DNA from: Leptobrachium leishanense
Taxonomy: Eukaryota > Chordata > Amphibia > Anura > Megophryidae
Direction: 5' to 3'
DNA: 64,000 nt
NCBI GenBank assembly: GCA_009667805.1
Contig: CM019064.1
Location: forward strand, 111,822,328-111,886,327
The position numbers and the translations under genes are program-made. Positions 10,161 to 21,720 of this stretch are shown piece by piece. How positions within the stretch are numbered: position 1 is the stretch's first letter; each line of letters opens with the position of its first letter. A model generated the notes under the pieces. It saw nothing but the letters and a program-made list of their open reading frames with translations, was not told the DNA's origin and did no database searches.

Positions 10161-10560
10161 GCTGCTGTTACATGATTGAGGTACCACTGTCCCAAAAGCG
10201 TTAGCTGACTTATGGCACATCATTTCTAAATTTTTTTTATAGAAAATGGCAGAAGAGCACTTTATTTTCTACAGTTATAGCATTTTTACTTAACAATGTT
10301 GCACTGCAGCCATATGCTCTCTTCAAAGTTAAATGGAATGGATCTAATAGCAATTGATTGATACTTAATGATTTTACTCCTCTTTAACTCAACATGTATA
10401 AAAGCCATCTCTTCATTTAGGCTTGAGTTATGTTCCATTCGGGAAACCACTGCAGTCAATATGGTTGATGGCCCCGAGGGGGAGGAAAAGCAGCACTTTA
10501 CTGTGGTATCTATATACCTAGGGCTAAATAAACAAAAAGCATGTTGACCCCAGATTCTCT
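10161..10560. other. No recognisable feature
   Basis: Anonymous sequence between a TIR-element relict and a LINE fragment; nothing interpretable seen. Confidence 0.4.
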
Positions 10561-11143
10561 CTCTGCAGTCTGTAATGATTGCCTGTACCAGGGTCATCCA
10601 CCTCACCTCCCACACCTCTCACACCTCACCCCCACACCTCTCACACCTCACCCCCCACACCTCTCACACCTCACTCCTTTGTCAATCTCTACACTGGCTT
10701 CCTGTTTCCTATAGAATCCAATTCAAATTACTGGTACTCACATACAAAGCTCTCCATAACCGCGCCCCTGCCAAAATCTCCTTCCTTATTAACAGGTATA
10801 TCCCATCCTGACCACTTCCATCTGCAAACGATCTGATGCTATCAGCTTCACGTACCCACACCCCCAACACCCACCTTCAAGACTTCTCCAGAGCTGCCCC
10901 CTTTCTTTGGAATTCCCTCCCCTGCAACATAAGACTCTCCCCGTCTCTCCAGTCCTTCAAGAAGTGTCTAAAACCACATTACTTTAGCGAATCCTATCAT
11001 CTCACTCCCTAATCCCCCTCTGTTCATTTCCTACTGCATCTTCCCACATAGCCCACATGCAAACTGCTATTTCACATTCTTATTAACTCTCACATACTGT
11101 GTCACCCCTCCTATTAGATCGCAAGCTCTTCAGCAGGGTCCTC
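10561..11143 (+). pseudogene. L2/CR1-class LINE, RT C-terminal fragment
   Basis: The plus strand encodes QSLHWLPVSYRIQFKLLVLT followed by YKALHNRAP, the highly conserved motif just after the RT domain in L2/Rex-class LINEs. Further on, a second frame holds FGIPSPAT-like and LQSFKKCLKPHYF-like sequence (10915-10985), the usual C-terminal tail. The end at 11100-11143 (ATTAGATCGCAAGCTCTTCA) is the 3' UTR type of this class. Just before the QSLHWLP motif, a 22-bp unit (CTCACACCTCACCCCCCACA) is repeated about three times (10612-10678), an expansion inside the coding remnant. The frame is broken and the 5' part missing. Confidence 0.8.
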
Positions 11144-11147
11144 TCAC

Positions 11148-11400
11148 CAGGGGCGTACCTAGGGGGGCGGGGAGCGGGCCGCACCAGGTGACACCACCCC
11201 CTAGGGTGACACCCTAAAAAAATAATATAGATTTTTTTTTTAATTTTGCAAAGTATTTTATCAGGAAGGATACATTGAGATTTCACTAATTTTCAGGTGA
11301 CACACCCCCTAAGATGACACCCTAAAAAAAAAAAAAATTCAAGTATGTCCTGGGTAGGCAAGGCCTAGGCTGGCACTTTCCAGGGGGCAGCAAAAAACCC
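11148..11400. mobile_element. hAT-like end with embedded LINE-tail fragment
   Basis: CAGGGGCGTACCTAGGGGGG is a hAT-type terminus. Inside, 11238-11290 (ATTTTATCAGGAAGGATACA, TTGAGATTTC) and 11340-11360 (CAAGTATGTCCTGGGT) match the LINE tail at 44826-45240, interrupted by a partial duplication of GTGACACCCCCTA(A/G)G(A/G)TGACACC sequence. Non-coding. Confidence 0.5.
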
Positions 11401-11405
11401 ACCAC

Positions 11406-11612
11406 TAAGGCTCGTGTCAGACGAGCGCATTCTGTGCGGAGTGTGCGTCCGTGCACAATGGACGTACTTTCTGACTGACGACAAGGTAATGGCCACACAG
11501 TCCGTTTTTGTGACTGACGGTTTTTTTTGACTGATGTAGAAGGGAAAATAAATTAATATGAAAAACATTTTGTCCGTCAAAATGCTGGTTGTCAAAAAAA
11601 GTTTTTTTTATC
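11406..11612. mobile_element. TAAGGCT...GTCAGAC element, left half
   Basis: TAAGGCTCGTGTCAGACGAG, then GTGCGTCCGTGCACA, GGCCACACAGTCCGTTTTT and GAGGGAAAATAAATTAA-like blocks, in the same order as the left half of the 41006-41455 element. The right half is missing; the sequence changes at about 11612. Confidence 0.6.
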
Positions 11613-12360
11613 AACCGAACCTTTGTGGTTATATATTCTATAGGGAATTCTTGTAAAAAAAAAAGTGAAATGGGATCCTGTTACTGCATTTTTTTGAGGA
11701 AATATGCAATTTTAACCAAAAAATAAAATATTTCCCTTGTGTTTTATAAATAATATGACTATGTATAAAACACTGGCCTTGCTCCCAGCGCGGGAAATGA
11801 GAAGGTGAGTAATGGCAGCAGTATTGCTCATTTTACATGAGACAAAAGAATAATGCCATCGCTTTGGAACTAAAAATAAATGAGGAAAATAACCCAAACT
11901 TTTTTAATTTTGTTTTAGAGTTTACATGGTCATGTTTGGTATCAATGCAAAGCACAGACTCTGACCTTTCCAATGACGCCTCACTTGACCTTGTGAGGTG
12001 CAAAGATTAGTGACACAGAGGTCCAAAGTCCCCTCCCAGTGCACTTCACTGCAGTGTGGCAGTTTAAGTTTTTGATGTAACAGTTCTGTGTTAGAAAGAA
12101 AATATAAATATTTTTTTATTTTTGCATAAAACCTGCAGATGTTTGGTATCATTGGAAAGGCCGCCATGCTCTTTCCTTTCCAGAGATACCCTAAATGACC
12201 TTGTAGCTGGTATGGAGCTGGAGATACAGGGGTCCAAATGTCCATCACTGCAGACAAAATTATGCTTTCTCTGGGCCTGTTCTAGGGCATGGGCCTGGAG
12301 CTGCTGCTCCATCAGCCCCTATGTTAATCCGGCCCTGCTTAGTAATGGTAGTGAAGGGGA
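11613..12360. repeat. Degenerate piggyBac-like relict and hAT-like end
   Basis: Blocks such as GTTATATATTCTATAGGG, ATGTTTGGTATCATTGGAAA, CACTTGACCTTGTGAGGTG and GGAGATACAGGGGTCCAAAT resemble, more diverged, the internal order of the TTAA elements, and recur at 61490-61600. At 12280-12336 the minus strand carries CAGGGCCGGATTAACATAGG, a hAT-like end. Long frames here are not recognisable genes. Confidence 0.4.
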
Positions 12361-13876
12361 TTAATCTCTTCAGTAAATATGAGTTGCCATGACCATGATG
12401 ATATTGTGGGATTTTAGCTGTGTACATGCATATTAGTGGATTTATGTTTCATAACCACAGATATTTGTCCCGACATCATAATGAACTGTAAAATGATTGT
12501 CAGTCCATAAATAGATGTGCTTCCCATGGCACTGTGTACCGTAAAGTCTGTTCTTCTATTTTCAGGGAGCATTCACAGTGCTTTTACTGCTTTTTTGTAC
12601 ATGCCAGCCAAAAGGCATTAAATAGCATTTGAAAACATGGTAATGGATGTACAAAGCAAACTATGATATAAGATAAACATTGGAAAGATAAGCCCCTTCT
12701 GCACAGCACTGTAGATTAATATATGCTTTTGAGATCTATGTGAACAGAATATAATGAACGATATCACAATTGTTCAAACGACATTTCTCTAGACCATTTG
12801 TCAAGAGTCCAATATAAATCTAAAAATATAAATCAATGACCACAATGCACGCTGGTGATGAATAACTAGTCGCCACAGCAACAGAGAACAAAGAGAAGCA
12901 AAAGAAGGCTTTTATCTTGGATATGCTGGTGTGCTTTGCATATTTGCAAAACAGCAGGTACCCAATAATCTGATTCTTTACAAAATAGATGTATTCTAAA
13001 GGCAAATTACAGATATACATAAAGCACCCGTTTCATCTGTGACATCAGAACGTCAGCATTCTGTATGTGGTGTGTGTTATTCCATGGTTCCATATTTTAT
13101 TTCAGAACACTTTATTAACCAGCGCTTCTCCTTCCCATATATTGGGCTGCTGATCAACTGAAATATTAAACAGTGCCTTCAGTCAAATGAATTTGATAAA
13201 TGCACTTATACTGTACCACATTGCACTTAGGCAGGGAACCGAAAACCACTATGATAAGTAAACACTGACACAGTAGAACAAAAGATGATAGCAAAGAGCA
13301 TTTACTAGATAGATACTTATAGCAATAATAATATTAATCTAATCACTATGTTGAAAGGCACTTATCCTAGTATGAATACACACAGCCTGTTAAAACAAGA
13401 ATGACAAGCACAGTGCTGGATATTGGTTATAAGGCAGGATTAAAGCAAGCTTTGTTTTTCTTCCAGTTCAAGAAAACCACAGGTACTTTACAAGTAACAA
13501 CCCTGCTGCAGGATTGCAACCAACCTTATGGATTTATACTTTTTGGAGACAATTTGTCACAACCAGAGAAGTGTCATAAAATTATTCTTGAGCAATAAAC
13601 ATTTCAGGCGTAGATTGATATAACCCAGTCCACCTAAGATCGTTTTCTGGTCCATGCAATATTTGGTCCTAAATCCTTAAAATAAGCCTTAATATTATGT
13701 TTGGGATGTTATCGTGATCTTTTTACACTGTGCCTATGAATCAGGGTCATTTCTACTTGAACACATGGACTCTTGATGCTAAGGAATAAGAGAGAATGGG
13801 GTAACATCAGATGCTGATGGATAAACCCCATGTTTGGTAACTACGGAACAGCTCCTTCTCACTGGCAAGGATATTA
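12361..13876. other. No recognisable feature
   Basis: About 1.5 kb of anonymous, AT-rich sequence. A frame at 13401-13598 is open for 65 codons and preceded by pyrimidine-rich sequence, but resembles no protein family I know. Confidence 0.45.
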
Positions 13877-14330
13877 TCATGATTATTCAGAGACAGCCGA
13901 ACTGGTCCCAAAATTGCACCAAACAGTGAATTTCCCCGTATGTTACAATTTCGTGGCCATTAGGCTATTCTAAAAGCTGGCAAGTCACCAAATATTACTG
14001 AATTGCCAGCGAAATACGGTGCAATTTGACGGCAGTGAACTCCCCATTGAGAAGCAATAGTTAATCTATTCATAGAACACTGAACAGCAGTGAAATGTCA
14101 TTGAAATACCCTGATGTTCGGTGGTTTTATTCGACAGGTTTAATCAGGCGAATCCCATAGGTGTCTATGTAAAAAAAAATCCCTGTTTTTACTAAATATT
14201 TGTTCAACCGTTTATTCTTCTAATTTTCTTCAAAAAGTCTCTTTTTTTCAGCAAAATTTTGTTTCAGTGTTTTTTTTAAGGCTTTTTTTCTGTAATAGTC
14301 CTTTTTATTATACTAACTAATTAAACTAAT
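13877..14330. mobile_element. Relict of the CAGGGTTATTC element family
   Basis: TGATTATTCAGAGACAGCCG begins the series, followed by AATTTCCCCGTATG, GGCGGCAGTGAA-like and T-rich TTCAGCAAAATTTTG and TCTGTAATAGTCC blocks in the order of the complete copy just downstream. The right TIR is missing. Confidence 0.5.
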
Positions 14331-14430
14331 ACTAACACATTGGACACTGGCAGACATTGCTGTTGTAAATGGTTTGTTTGTTAGAGCCGTAATGTATTTG
14401 TAAAAAAAATTTTGATTTTAATAAGACTAA

Positions 14431-15343
14431 CAGGGTTATCCAAAGAGATTCGAATTGCTTGAGAAAGGTAACCGAACACTGAAAATCAGCGTTCGGTTAC
14501 CTTTCCTGGCCATTCGGCTATCCAGAGAGCAGGCAATTCTCCAAATCCTGGCGAATTGCCTGAACATACGGTGCCTGTTCGGTGCCTATTCGAGGGCAGT
14601 GAAATCCCTATAGAGAAGCACTGCTTCGGCTATTCAGAGAACACAAACCAGCAGTGAAAGGTTCCCCTAATGCTCTGCCATTCGGTGGTTTAATTCGGCA
14701 AATTTATTCAGGAGAATCCCATAGGCTTGAATGTTAAAAATATTCCCGTTTTAATTCAATATCTAATAAACCGTTCATTATAAAATTCTGCAGCAAAAAG
14801 TCTCTTTATTTATAGATTTTTTAGGATACTTTAAGCATTTTTCTGAATTTTTAAAAAAAAAATTAAAAGTCCGATTTTTTTTTTTTTTTTTTTCAGTTTG
14901 CTTATTTTTTTTGTAACAGCCCTCTTTATTATCATTCCCTGGACCTCCTGTGAAAATTTCAGACATTTTCGCTCAGTAGTTTCTTTGCAAACAGCGTTTC
15001 TTTTTCCCAGATTCATACAAATGGTTTTTCTAATTTATTCACTGCCTCCTCTACGTCACAGCTGCTTCGGCTCTGTGTGATTCGGCTCCTTTTCGGCTCC
15101 TTTTCGGCTCCTGTTCGGCTCCTCTTCGAAGGTTAATCCAGATGTTTTTGCTTGTTTTCATAGTGCATTCGGTTAGTTTTCGTCAGGTTTTCGGCAGCTT
15201 TTCCCTGCAATTCGGGGACCCTGTGGTGCTTGCTGAATACACCGCAGGGTCACCGAAATGCAATCGGCAAAAGGAACCGAATTGAAGAGAACGAAAAGTC
15301 ACCGAACGTGCGGTGACTTTTTGAATCTCTTTGGATAACCCTG
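14431..15343. mobile_element. Complete CAGGGTTATCC TIR element, 913 bp
   Basis: Left end CAGGGTTATCCAAAGAGATT and right end AATCTCTTTGGATAACCCTG are a perfect 20-bp inverted repeat. The element is flanked by TAA on both sides (14428-14430, 15344-15346), consistent with a 3-bp target duplication. A short hairpin (GGTAACCGAACACTGAAAA) lies near the left end, and CACCGAACGTGCGGTGA at the right end. The middle is T-rich with long T runs. No coding frame. The 3-bp duplication would suit the PIF/Harbinger group, but termini alone do not settle the class. Confidence 0.8.
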
Positions 15344-15720
15344 TAAGTGCGTCCAGTATGTTATAGTATAATTTGTAGAGGACTTTGTGCAGGTTGATGG
15401 ATTATTATTGTTTATTATTATTATTAGGGATGAGCCGAACACCCCCGTGTTCGGTTCACATTCGAACTCGAACAATTTCAAAAGTTAGAGTTCGAACTCG
15501 AACCGAACTCAATGCAAGTCAATGGGACTCAAAAGTTTGATTTTAAGAGTGCCCTCCAAGAGGGCATATATGCAAGATATTTGCCATAAAAGGTGTATGG
15601 GGGTCCAGGTATGAAATAAGGGTTAAAAATAAAAACGAAAAATTCCTTCAAATATCGTGCCTAGGAGGTCCCCATAACCTGCCCGTGAAGTGGCGGATTT
15701 GTAGGATGTATAGAAACATT

Positions 15721-16580
15721 TAGGCTAGGGTCAAACGAAAGCATTTTTACACGCGAACGTAAAAAAGTGCGTCCGAACGCATTGATGTATTTTTTCATGG
15801 AATATGCGAAAACGGTCATACGATGCGCATGTTCGTGCGTGATGTTTTACGAATCCAAACCAGGAAACTTTTTGCGTCTGGACGTTATGTTGGCCGGACA
15901 CGAGCAGGGTCTGACGTCTCCAAATCACACACACACACCGCTAGCAGGCGCAGCGCACTCTGTACGTCCGTACTAGAGGTTCTGCGTTCTCGAAAAAATG
16001 CGTTAATTTTCCACTTGCGTTGCGCGGCCGGACTTTCGTGCGACCGTACTTCGTATATTGGCCGTCATTGCCCGTCATTTGCTGCTAGTGCGGCCGTAAT
16101 TATGTGCGCCAGAACGCACGTTAAGGCTAGGGTCAGACTAGCGCAGTTTTAACGTGCGTTTAGCCGCACGAAATCACGGCCGTACTAGCAGCAAATGACG
16201 TCCAATGCCGGGGAACATACGACGAACGGCCGCACGAAAGTTCGTCCGCGCAACGCAAGTGGCCAACGAACGCATTTTTTCGAGAACGTCAAACCGCTAC
16301 TACTGACGTACAGAGTGCGCTGCGGCCGCATAGCGGCGTGTGTGCGTGATTAGGAGACGTCAGACGCTGCTCATGTCCGGCCAAGATAACGTCCAGACTC
16401 AAAAAGTGTTTTATTGATGATCCGTACAAAATCACGGACGAAAAGGCGCATCGTATGACCGCTATCGCGTATTCCGGGGGAAAATACGTACGTTCGTTCG
16501 ACCGAACTTTTTCACGGACGACGTGAAAAATGCGTTCGTCTGACCCTAGCCTAAAAGTGCGCTGGTCTGACCCCAGCCTA
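15721..16580. mobile_element. TAGGCTAGGGTC element pair, nested
   Basis: Outer element runs from TAGGCTAGGGTCAAACGAAA (15721) to GGTCTGACCCCAGCCTA (16580). Inside it a second copy spans 16122 (TAAGGCTAGGGTCAGACTAG) to 16553 (GTCTGACCCTAGCCTA). Both share the GCGCACTCTGTACGTC and ATTGGCCGTCATT blocks with 8514-8944. All non-coding. Confidence 0.7.
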
Positions 16581-16785
16581 AAAAACAAAAAAATTACATT
16601 TCAAATGACGGTAAATGCTTTTCCTTTAATCTATTCATAAACAACTGCTTGGGGCGGCAGTCTGTATTAAAAGAGGAGACCTTTTAGGATGCGCAGAACA
16701 AGTTTAGTGATTTTTTTGACTAAATTATGGTGAAACTTATGCAGGCTTTGGATGAAAGTAACAATAGGTGCTTTAAAATTTGACC

Positions 16786-17010
16786 TTTAGTGTCGGCAAC
16801 AGTGCCTTCACACCGTAACCCTTTTGTGGTATTGTGGAAGAGTGCAGGGTTGGACCATGCGGTTCTATATTAAAAAGATATGAATCTGGTAAAGGCGTCA
16901 GTGCACCCAAATATTGTGCCTTTGGTGGCAGCAAGTGCCTTCACACCGTAACCCTTTTGTGGTATTGTGGAAGAGTGCAGTGTTGGACCCTGCGGTCCAA
17001 TATTAAAATT
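16786..17010. repeat. Two-copy tandem repeat, about 125 bp unit
   Basis: The block GTGCCTTCACACCGTAACCC, TTTTGTGGTATTGTGGAAGA, GTGCAG(G/T)GTTGGACC occurs at 16801-16857 and 16927-16989, with related spacers (ATATTAAAA...GATGAATCTGGTAA). No coding potential. Confidence 0.8.
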
Positions 17011-17409
17011 AGATGAATCTGGTAATATAGGCGTCAGTGGCAGTGCACCAAAATATTACTGCGCTATAGTGTATGGCAGGATGGAAGCGCACCAGCAGTA
17101 ACAAGCAGCAGAATATACCAGACAGGGGCACAGAGCGAGAGGAGTAGTTATAACAAAACCAGCTCAACAACATTTCGGCACTAGTACTGAGCTACTGTAT
17201 ATGGTGAGAATTGGTGCACACCAGTCCCGGCGGCTCTGCGTCATCACGCCGCGCCCTGCCCCCTGATCACTCACAGCTGCGCTGGGTGCCGCTGGAGCTC
17301 CTGGAATTCGGCCAGCTGGCGGCACCATGCGTCCGGGGCCCCCCCGATCGCCACCCGGGGCCCTGGATGTCACAATATTACAATCCAAATGCAAACGAGT
17401 TAAGTAACC

Positions 17410-17760
17410 AAATTTATAAGAAGACTAATTAATGCAGCATATGAATCCTCACACTGCCGGGCAGCACCTTAAGGCCCGATTCACACCTAAACATTTTGCA
17501 GCGCATTCCTGCACGCTGTAAAACGCATAAACAGGGAAATCCCATTATTTGCTATGGGACCCGTTCATACCCGTTCATACCTGGGCATACCTGGGCCGTT
17601 CATACCTCTGCAGTCTATGGCCGTGAACGCGCTGCAATGCGCGTTCGCATGTATTTTACGTTTGCGCGATACGCGCGTAAAAAAAACGCAGGTGTGAACC
17701 CAGCCTTACAGTATAATTAATGCAGCATATGATTCCGCACACTGCCGGGCAGCACCTCTA
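17410..17760. mobile_element. MITE-like GGTGTGAA element with duplicated flank
   Basis: TTAAGGCCCGATTCACACCT (17470) and AGGTGTGAACCCAGCCTTA (about 17690-17708) form imperfect terminal inverted repeats. The flanks on both sides share about 45 bp (TAATTAATGCAGCATATGA, CACACTGCCGGGCAGCACCT at 17427-17471 and 17715-17758), much longer than a normal target duplication. A pre-existing tandem duplication hit by the MITE, or a larger segmental duplication, would both explain this. Confidence 0.5.
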
Positions 17761-17924
17761 CAGTTTGTGGATCCAGGAATCAGGTGAGTATTAGAAAGAA
17801 AAAAAAAAGGTTTATTTTATGTTGCTGGGGACATTTAAAAATGTCCTTGGATTTAATTTTTTTTAAAAGTGTGTCGCCTTACCTTATCCTGGTGATCAGT
17901 GGGGGCTCCCTCGATCCTGGTTTT

Positions 17925-18180
17925 AGCAGAAGTGGGGTCTGCCGTGGCTCCCTCCCTGGAGTCCCTGCGCCACCTCTCTGCCACATGCACCCTGCAACCT
18001 GGATCCTGGTAGGGTGGAAGGGGGGTCTGTCGTGGCTCCCTCCCTGGATTCCCTGCGCCACCTCTCTGCCACATGCACCCTGCAACCTGGATCCTGATTG
18101 GGCGGAAGGGGGGTCTGCCGTGGCTCCCTCCCTGGAGTCCCTGCGCCACCTCTCTGCCACATGCACCCGGCTGGCCAGCC
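17925..18180. repeat. Minisatellite, about 90-bp unit, three copies
   Basis: GGGGTCTGCCGTGGCTCCCT, CCCTGGAGTCCCTGCGCCAC, CTCTCTGCCACATGCACCC recur three times at 17935, 18024 and 18113. Open frames of 79-202 codons on both strands here follow from the repeat unit being a multiple of three in places and are not evidence of a gene. Confidence 0.85.
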
Positions 18181-18639
18181 CGCACAGTCGCAGCTCTGTA
18201 ATCTTGCGGCTGCATGCTCCTCAAGTCAAGGGGTCCTTGGGAGGGAGGCTCCGGCGGGCTGCCCTCTACAGTGCCTTATTTAGAGGGCCTCGTCTGCCTG
18301 ATGTTTTAGCAACAAGAATGTTTTATCCCATAGGCTTCAATGTTAAAAATATTCCCGTTTTAATTCAATATCTAATAAACCATTGCTTATAATATTCTGC
18401 AGTAAAGAGTCTCTTTATTTTCTAGATTTTTTAGGATTTTTTTAAAAAAAATCTAGTTTTTTTTCCAACTTTTGTCAAACAACCCAAAAAGTTCGAAGTT
18501 CGCGAAGTTTCGAACTGCCAAAATTCTAATCGAACTCCGAACCGATCGAACCGAACAGCTCATCCCTAATTATTATTGTTTAAGAAGAGTGCTGGTCTGC
18601 GGAGCATATACTGTATATATTTATAAATATGTATTTCAG

Positions 18640-18850
18640 ATACAGTAACAGTGGAACATGCTACTTCCACCTAAAAAACATTGCACCCATCCGTTCCTTT
18701 CAGACTCTGCTAAAATGCTCATCCAAGCTTTTATTATCTCCCGTCTGGACTACTGTAACCTCCTTCTCTGGCCTTAAAATATCCCAGATTCTCCCTCAGC
18801 AGTCTGTTATGAATTCTTGTGCCAGACTCCTACACCTCAGATCCATAGAA
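18640..18850 (+). pseudogene. L2-class LINE, RT fragment
   Basis: Plus-strand frames give CYFHLKNIAPIRSF and, after a frame change, LIQAFIISRLDYCNLLLW, the well-known RT segment that precedes the LHWLPV motif in L2/Rex-class LINEs. Start, end and frame are all broken. It lies just outside the right end of the 15425-18568 hAT-like element. Confidence 0.7.
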
Positions 18851-19130
18851 CTCCACGGAGCCCTGTGAGTCCCTGCACGAGCTTTGTGCGACCCCTTCCA
18901 TTGCAGCGACCATGGAAGGAGACACGGGGACATGGAATGATTTGTTCCCATTCTCAAGCTGCTTTATGCCAGAGGAAGTTGTGGATCGCGCCACCCTCGG
19001 CACCACGGAATCACAGGTGCATATGTGATTTAGTGAGGGGTTAAATGTAGGTATTAAGTGATTTTGCAAAAGCAAAATCACTTAACACCAGGGTTTCAAA
19101 GACCGTATTCATTAACTAAATACCGTCTCG
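18851..19130. repeat. Dispersed repeat with a 32-nt perfect hairpin
   Basis: TTAAGTGATTTTGC, loop AAAA, GCAAAATCACTTAA (19054-19085) is a perfect 14-bp stem. Diverged versions are at 8373-8405 and 52883-52915, each followed by AACA(C/A)CAG(C/G)(G/C)TTT. Class unknown. Confidence 0.6.
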
Positions 19131-19597
19131 TTTACAGGAGGATGAGCTAGGTTGAATATCTTGTTCTCTAGGCAGGTGCAAATTTATGGCTCCAATACAA
19201 TCTATAGAAGACGTGAATTTACAGTAAATTCACGCAACAACCGTGGTGCAAGCAGGGCTTTGTAGGCCTACATCTGGGGCAGTTTTTGCTCACCACTCCA
19301 GATGTTAGGTTATTGTGCTGGTTGGAGTCGGGCACATAGCTTTTTTCCCTTCATTTGTTTGTTTTTGTTTGTGCTGGACTAGGCTAATTAATTCTTGGAT
19401 TTTGAACGTGTCTGCGTTTTGAGTGGGCCATATAGCAGCTCAGACCCTGCGGTGATTCCAGATTTCTATATATTTAATGGAGAAGAGAGTGCAGCTCTGT
19501 TGTACCAAGGCAGTTCATAGTGACTTTTGGGTTTTACAAGCAGCAGTTTTACTTGCGAGAACTTACAGCTCAATCATAATTGCAACTTCAAGATTTA

Positions 19598-20378
19598 AGG
19601 GATTATTCACTAAGCTCTGACTTGGCCGAGAATGGTGAATTTCACCGTTTGCTGCAATTTTGGACCAATTTGTCTATTCACTAAGCTGTCAATTCAGCAA
19701 ATACTGGCGAATTGACAGCAAAATGCAATGTAATTCATTGCAATTCAGTGGTATCCGGTAGCACCAATATTGACCATAAAAGCCTCTCCTCCTATTCACA
19801 GAATGCTGAACTGCGCCGAAATTGCTGTGAAATGCCATGATTTTCGGTGTTTCAGTTCAACAGATTTAGACAGGTGAATCCCATAGAATTAAATGTAGAA
19901 ATGTAATATCGTTATAAAAAAATTAAAAGACCTTTTATTCTTTTCATTTTCAGCAAAAACCCTTTAAATTTTTTGTACTTTTTGGAACACCTTTTTGTAT
20001 TTTTAGACAAAAATTTAGTTTTCCTTATTTTTTGAAAGACTTTTTTTATTCTGTAATAGACCTGGTTATTTTTAAAGTTCTTTTTTATTATTTGGACATA
20101 TTTTTACAAACGTTTTACTGATTTGTACTCCTATCAGGAGAATAGCAGACTTTTTTTGCATCTCGGCACAAATTGGCGGTTATTAGTGCAATTTGGCAGG
20201 TTTTCGCCCTTGTCCAATAACTGCTTCAATGACTCCAATTTTAGGAAAATACGGTGACCATTCACTGGAAAGTGAATTCATCATATTTTCGGCAAAATAG
20301 AATAGAAATGCAGCGAAATGGGCCGGAATGCGAAGCACCGAAATTGAGCGCAATTTCGGTGCTTTGTGAATAGACTCT
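19598..20378. mobile_element. GGGATTATTCACTAAGC element
   Basis: AAGGGATTATTCACTAAGCT at the left and GCTTTGTGAATAGACTC at the right form imperfect inverted ends. The interior order (GGTGAATTTCACCG, GCGAATTGACAGC, CAGCAAAAACCCTT, TCTGTAATAGACC) parallels the CAGGGTTATTC family, of which this looks like an older subfamily. Non-coding. Confidence 0.5.
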
Positions 20379-21690
20379 TTATCGACTATAGGCCAATGAT
20401 AAAAGAGTGTGATACTGGCACACAAATCTTCATAATGATGTTTAAGTGATACGTATATCTCTATTTGCTGTTACCTGAATCATATTCAGGACAGGGGTAC
20501 TATTAATATTAAGAAAACCACAGCTCGTGTACACAGAAATGAATAGATTAACACTTACGTAACATATTTTAATTTGACTATACATTGTTAATATTAATTT
20601 ATGACTTGTAAAAGCACTCATCACCAATACATGTACATATATGAGAATGTTAACTGTATCAGAGATATATATTTGTCAATGAGATGCAACAGGGAATAAG
20701 CATATTGTGTTTCCCCCATAGTTAAAATCACATTGGTCTAGGTTTACTATACATTAGTCTTGCTCCAATAGTGAAGTAAGTCAGCTATATACACTTATAA
20801 TTGTATTGCTGTGAAATCCAATGTCATCTCCAAGGAGCAATAACTAAAAATCACAAAGGAAGCTCCCTTTTATGATTGGATTAAGTTTAAATTGCATATA
20901 AGATATGGGTTTATCTGTGGGTTTAAGGGTTACAGGAACTGTAGAAAGCTCTGCTTGTATGATCATTATCCTCTTCACTAAGAAGTGGTTTTCCAAAAAA
21001 CCGCCGTCATCATCCAGTGGATTTTTTAAACCTTCTTTCTGTTACAGACAGTGTAAGAATGCATGTATCACACATACATACATTTTAGAGACAGTAAGCA
21101 TATTTTACATGCAGAAGTCTCCTTTTGCCTGCCAAAAAGGTGCTTCTACATGATAATGATGCAGCTGGAGTCTTATGTGTTTGTTAAAGAAAAGCAGAAC
21201 TCCAAGTTGTTCAGTTTCAGCACCTCGAGAGACAAATCTGAGGTGCTGAAACTTTGGTGGCATATTCTGAAGTCCATTTGCGAAAGAGTTTTGCTTGCAA
21301 TAAACACATTTCTTTTGCATAACAGAATATGACCAGACAGAGTTTACTTGATATTGGGCTCATGCAGGAGTGTGAATATTAGAAACTCGATCATGATAGT
21401 GAAGGGGTTAAAAAAAATTGTCATCTCAATGAAATATAGCATTTTGGGGGCTCTGAAATAGTGACAAACTAGCTTCACGCTTTCATTCAAAGATGTGGTG
21501 CACAATCTTGTCCAAATGCGTTGATCAAAATTATTACACAGATCATGTGAATTAAAATTTATATTATTTATAGCCCCTTGAAAATGGTCAAGCAATAATC
21601 ATAAAGCAAGAGTTCTTTCTGCCTGCTACTGGCATTCAGGGTAATCCAGACATGGATCAAGGTGCCTAGAGAAGTATCCATTGTGTCCTC
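20379..21690. other. No recognisable feature
   Basis: Anonymous sequence. Frames at 20905-21153 and 21063-21332 show no recognisable domain. Confidence 0.45.
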
Positions 21691-21720
21691 CTGATGAGGT
21701 CTAACAAGGCCAAAAAGGTC
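21691..21720 (+). ncRNA. Degenerate hammerhead-like motif
   Basis: CTGATGA (21691-21697) is an exact hammerhead box, followed by GGTC TAACAA GGCC, a possible 4-bp stem II with one G-U pair, then AAAAA where GAAA is expected, then GGTC, a GUC-type cleavage triplet. The G12 position is changed and stem I does not pair well, so this is at best a decayed copy. Confidence 0.25.

Larger units (their letters stand above)
15425..18568. mobile_element. hAT-like TAGGGATGAGC element with nested insertions
   Basis: Begins TAGGGATGAGCCGAACA and ends GAACAGCTCATCCCTA. Both sides carry ATTATTAT (15417-15424 and 18569-18576), a perfect 8-bp duplication, though the motif is low in complexity. Eight-bp duplications and T(A)(G)NG termini are hAT features. 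Of the 3144 bp, at least 15721-16580 is another inserted family, and 16786-18180 holds tandem repeats and GC-rich sequence of unclear origin. The family core is 15425-15720 plus about 18300-18568, which corresponds in reverse to 3736-4252. No transposase was found. Confidence 0.75.

Noticed and set aside
13401..13598. Coding exon or small protein
   Set aside because: 65 codons with a pyrimidine tract nearby, but no paired acceptor and donor in phase and no recognisable motif.
17784..18392. 202-codon plus-strand frame
   Set aside because: Crosses three 90-bp tandem units and a hAT-like end; the repeated WxPPWxPCAT-type phrases come from the unit.
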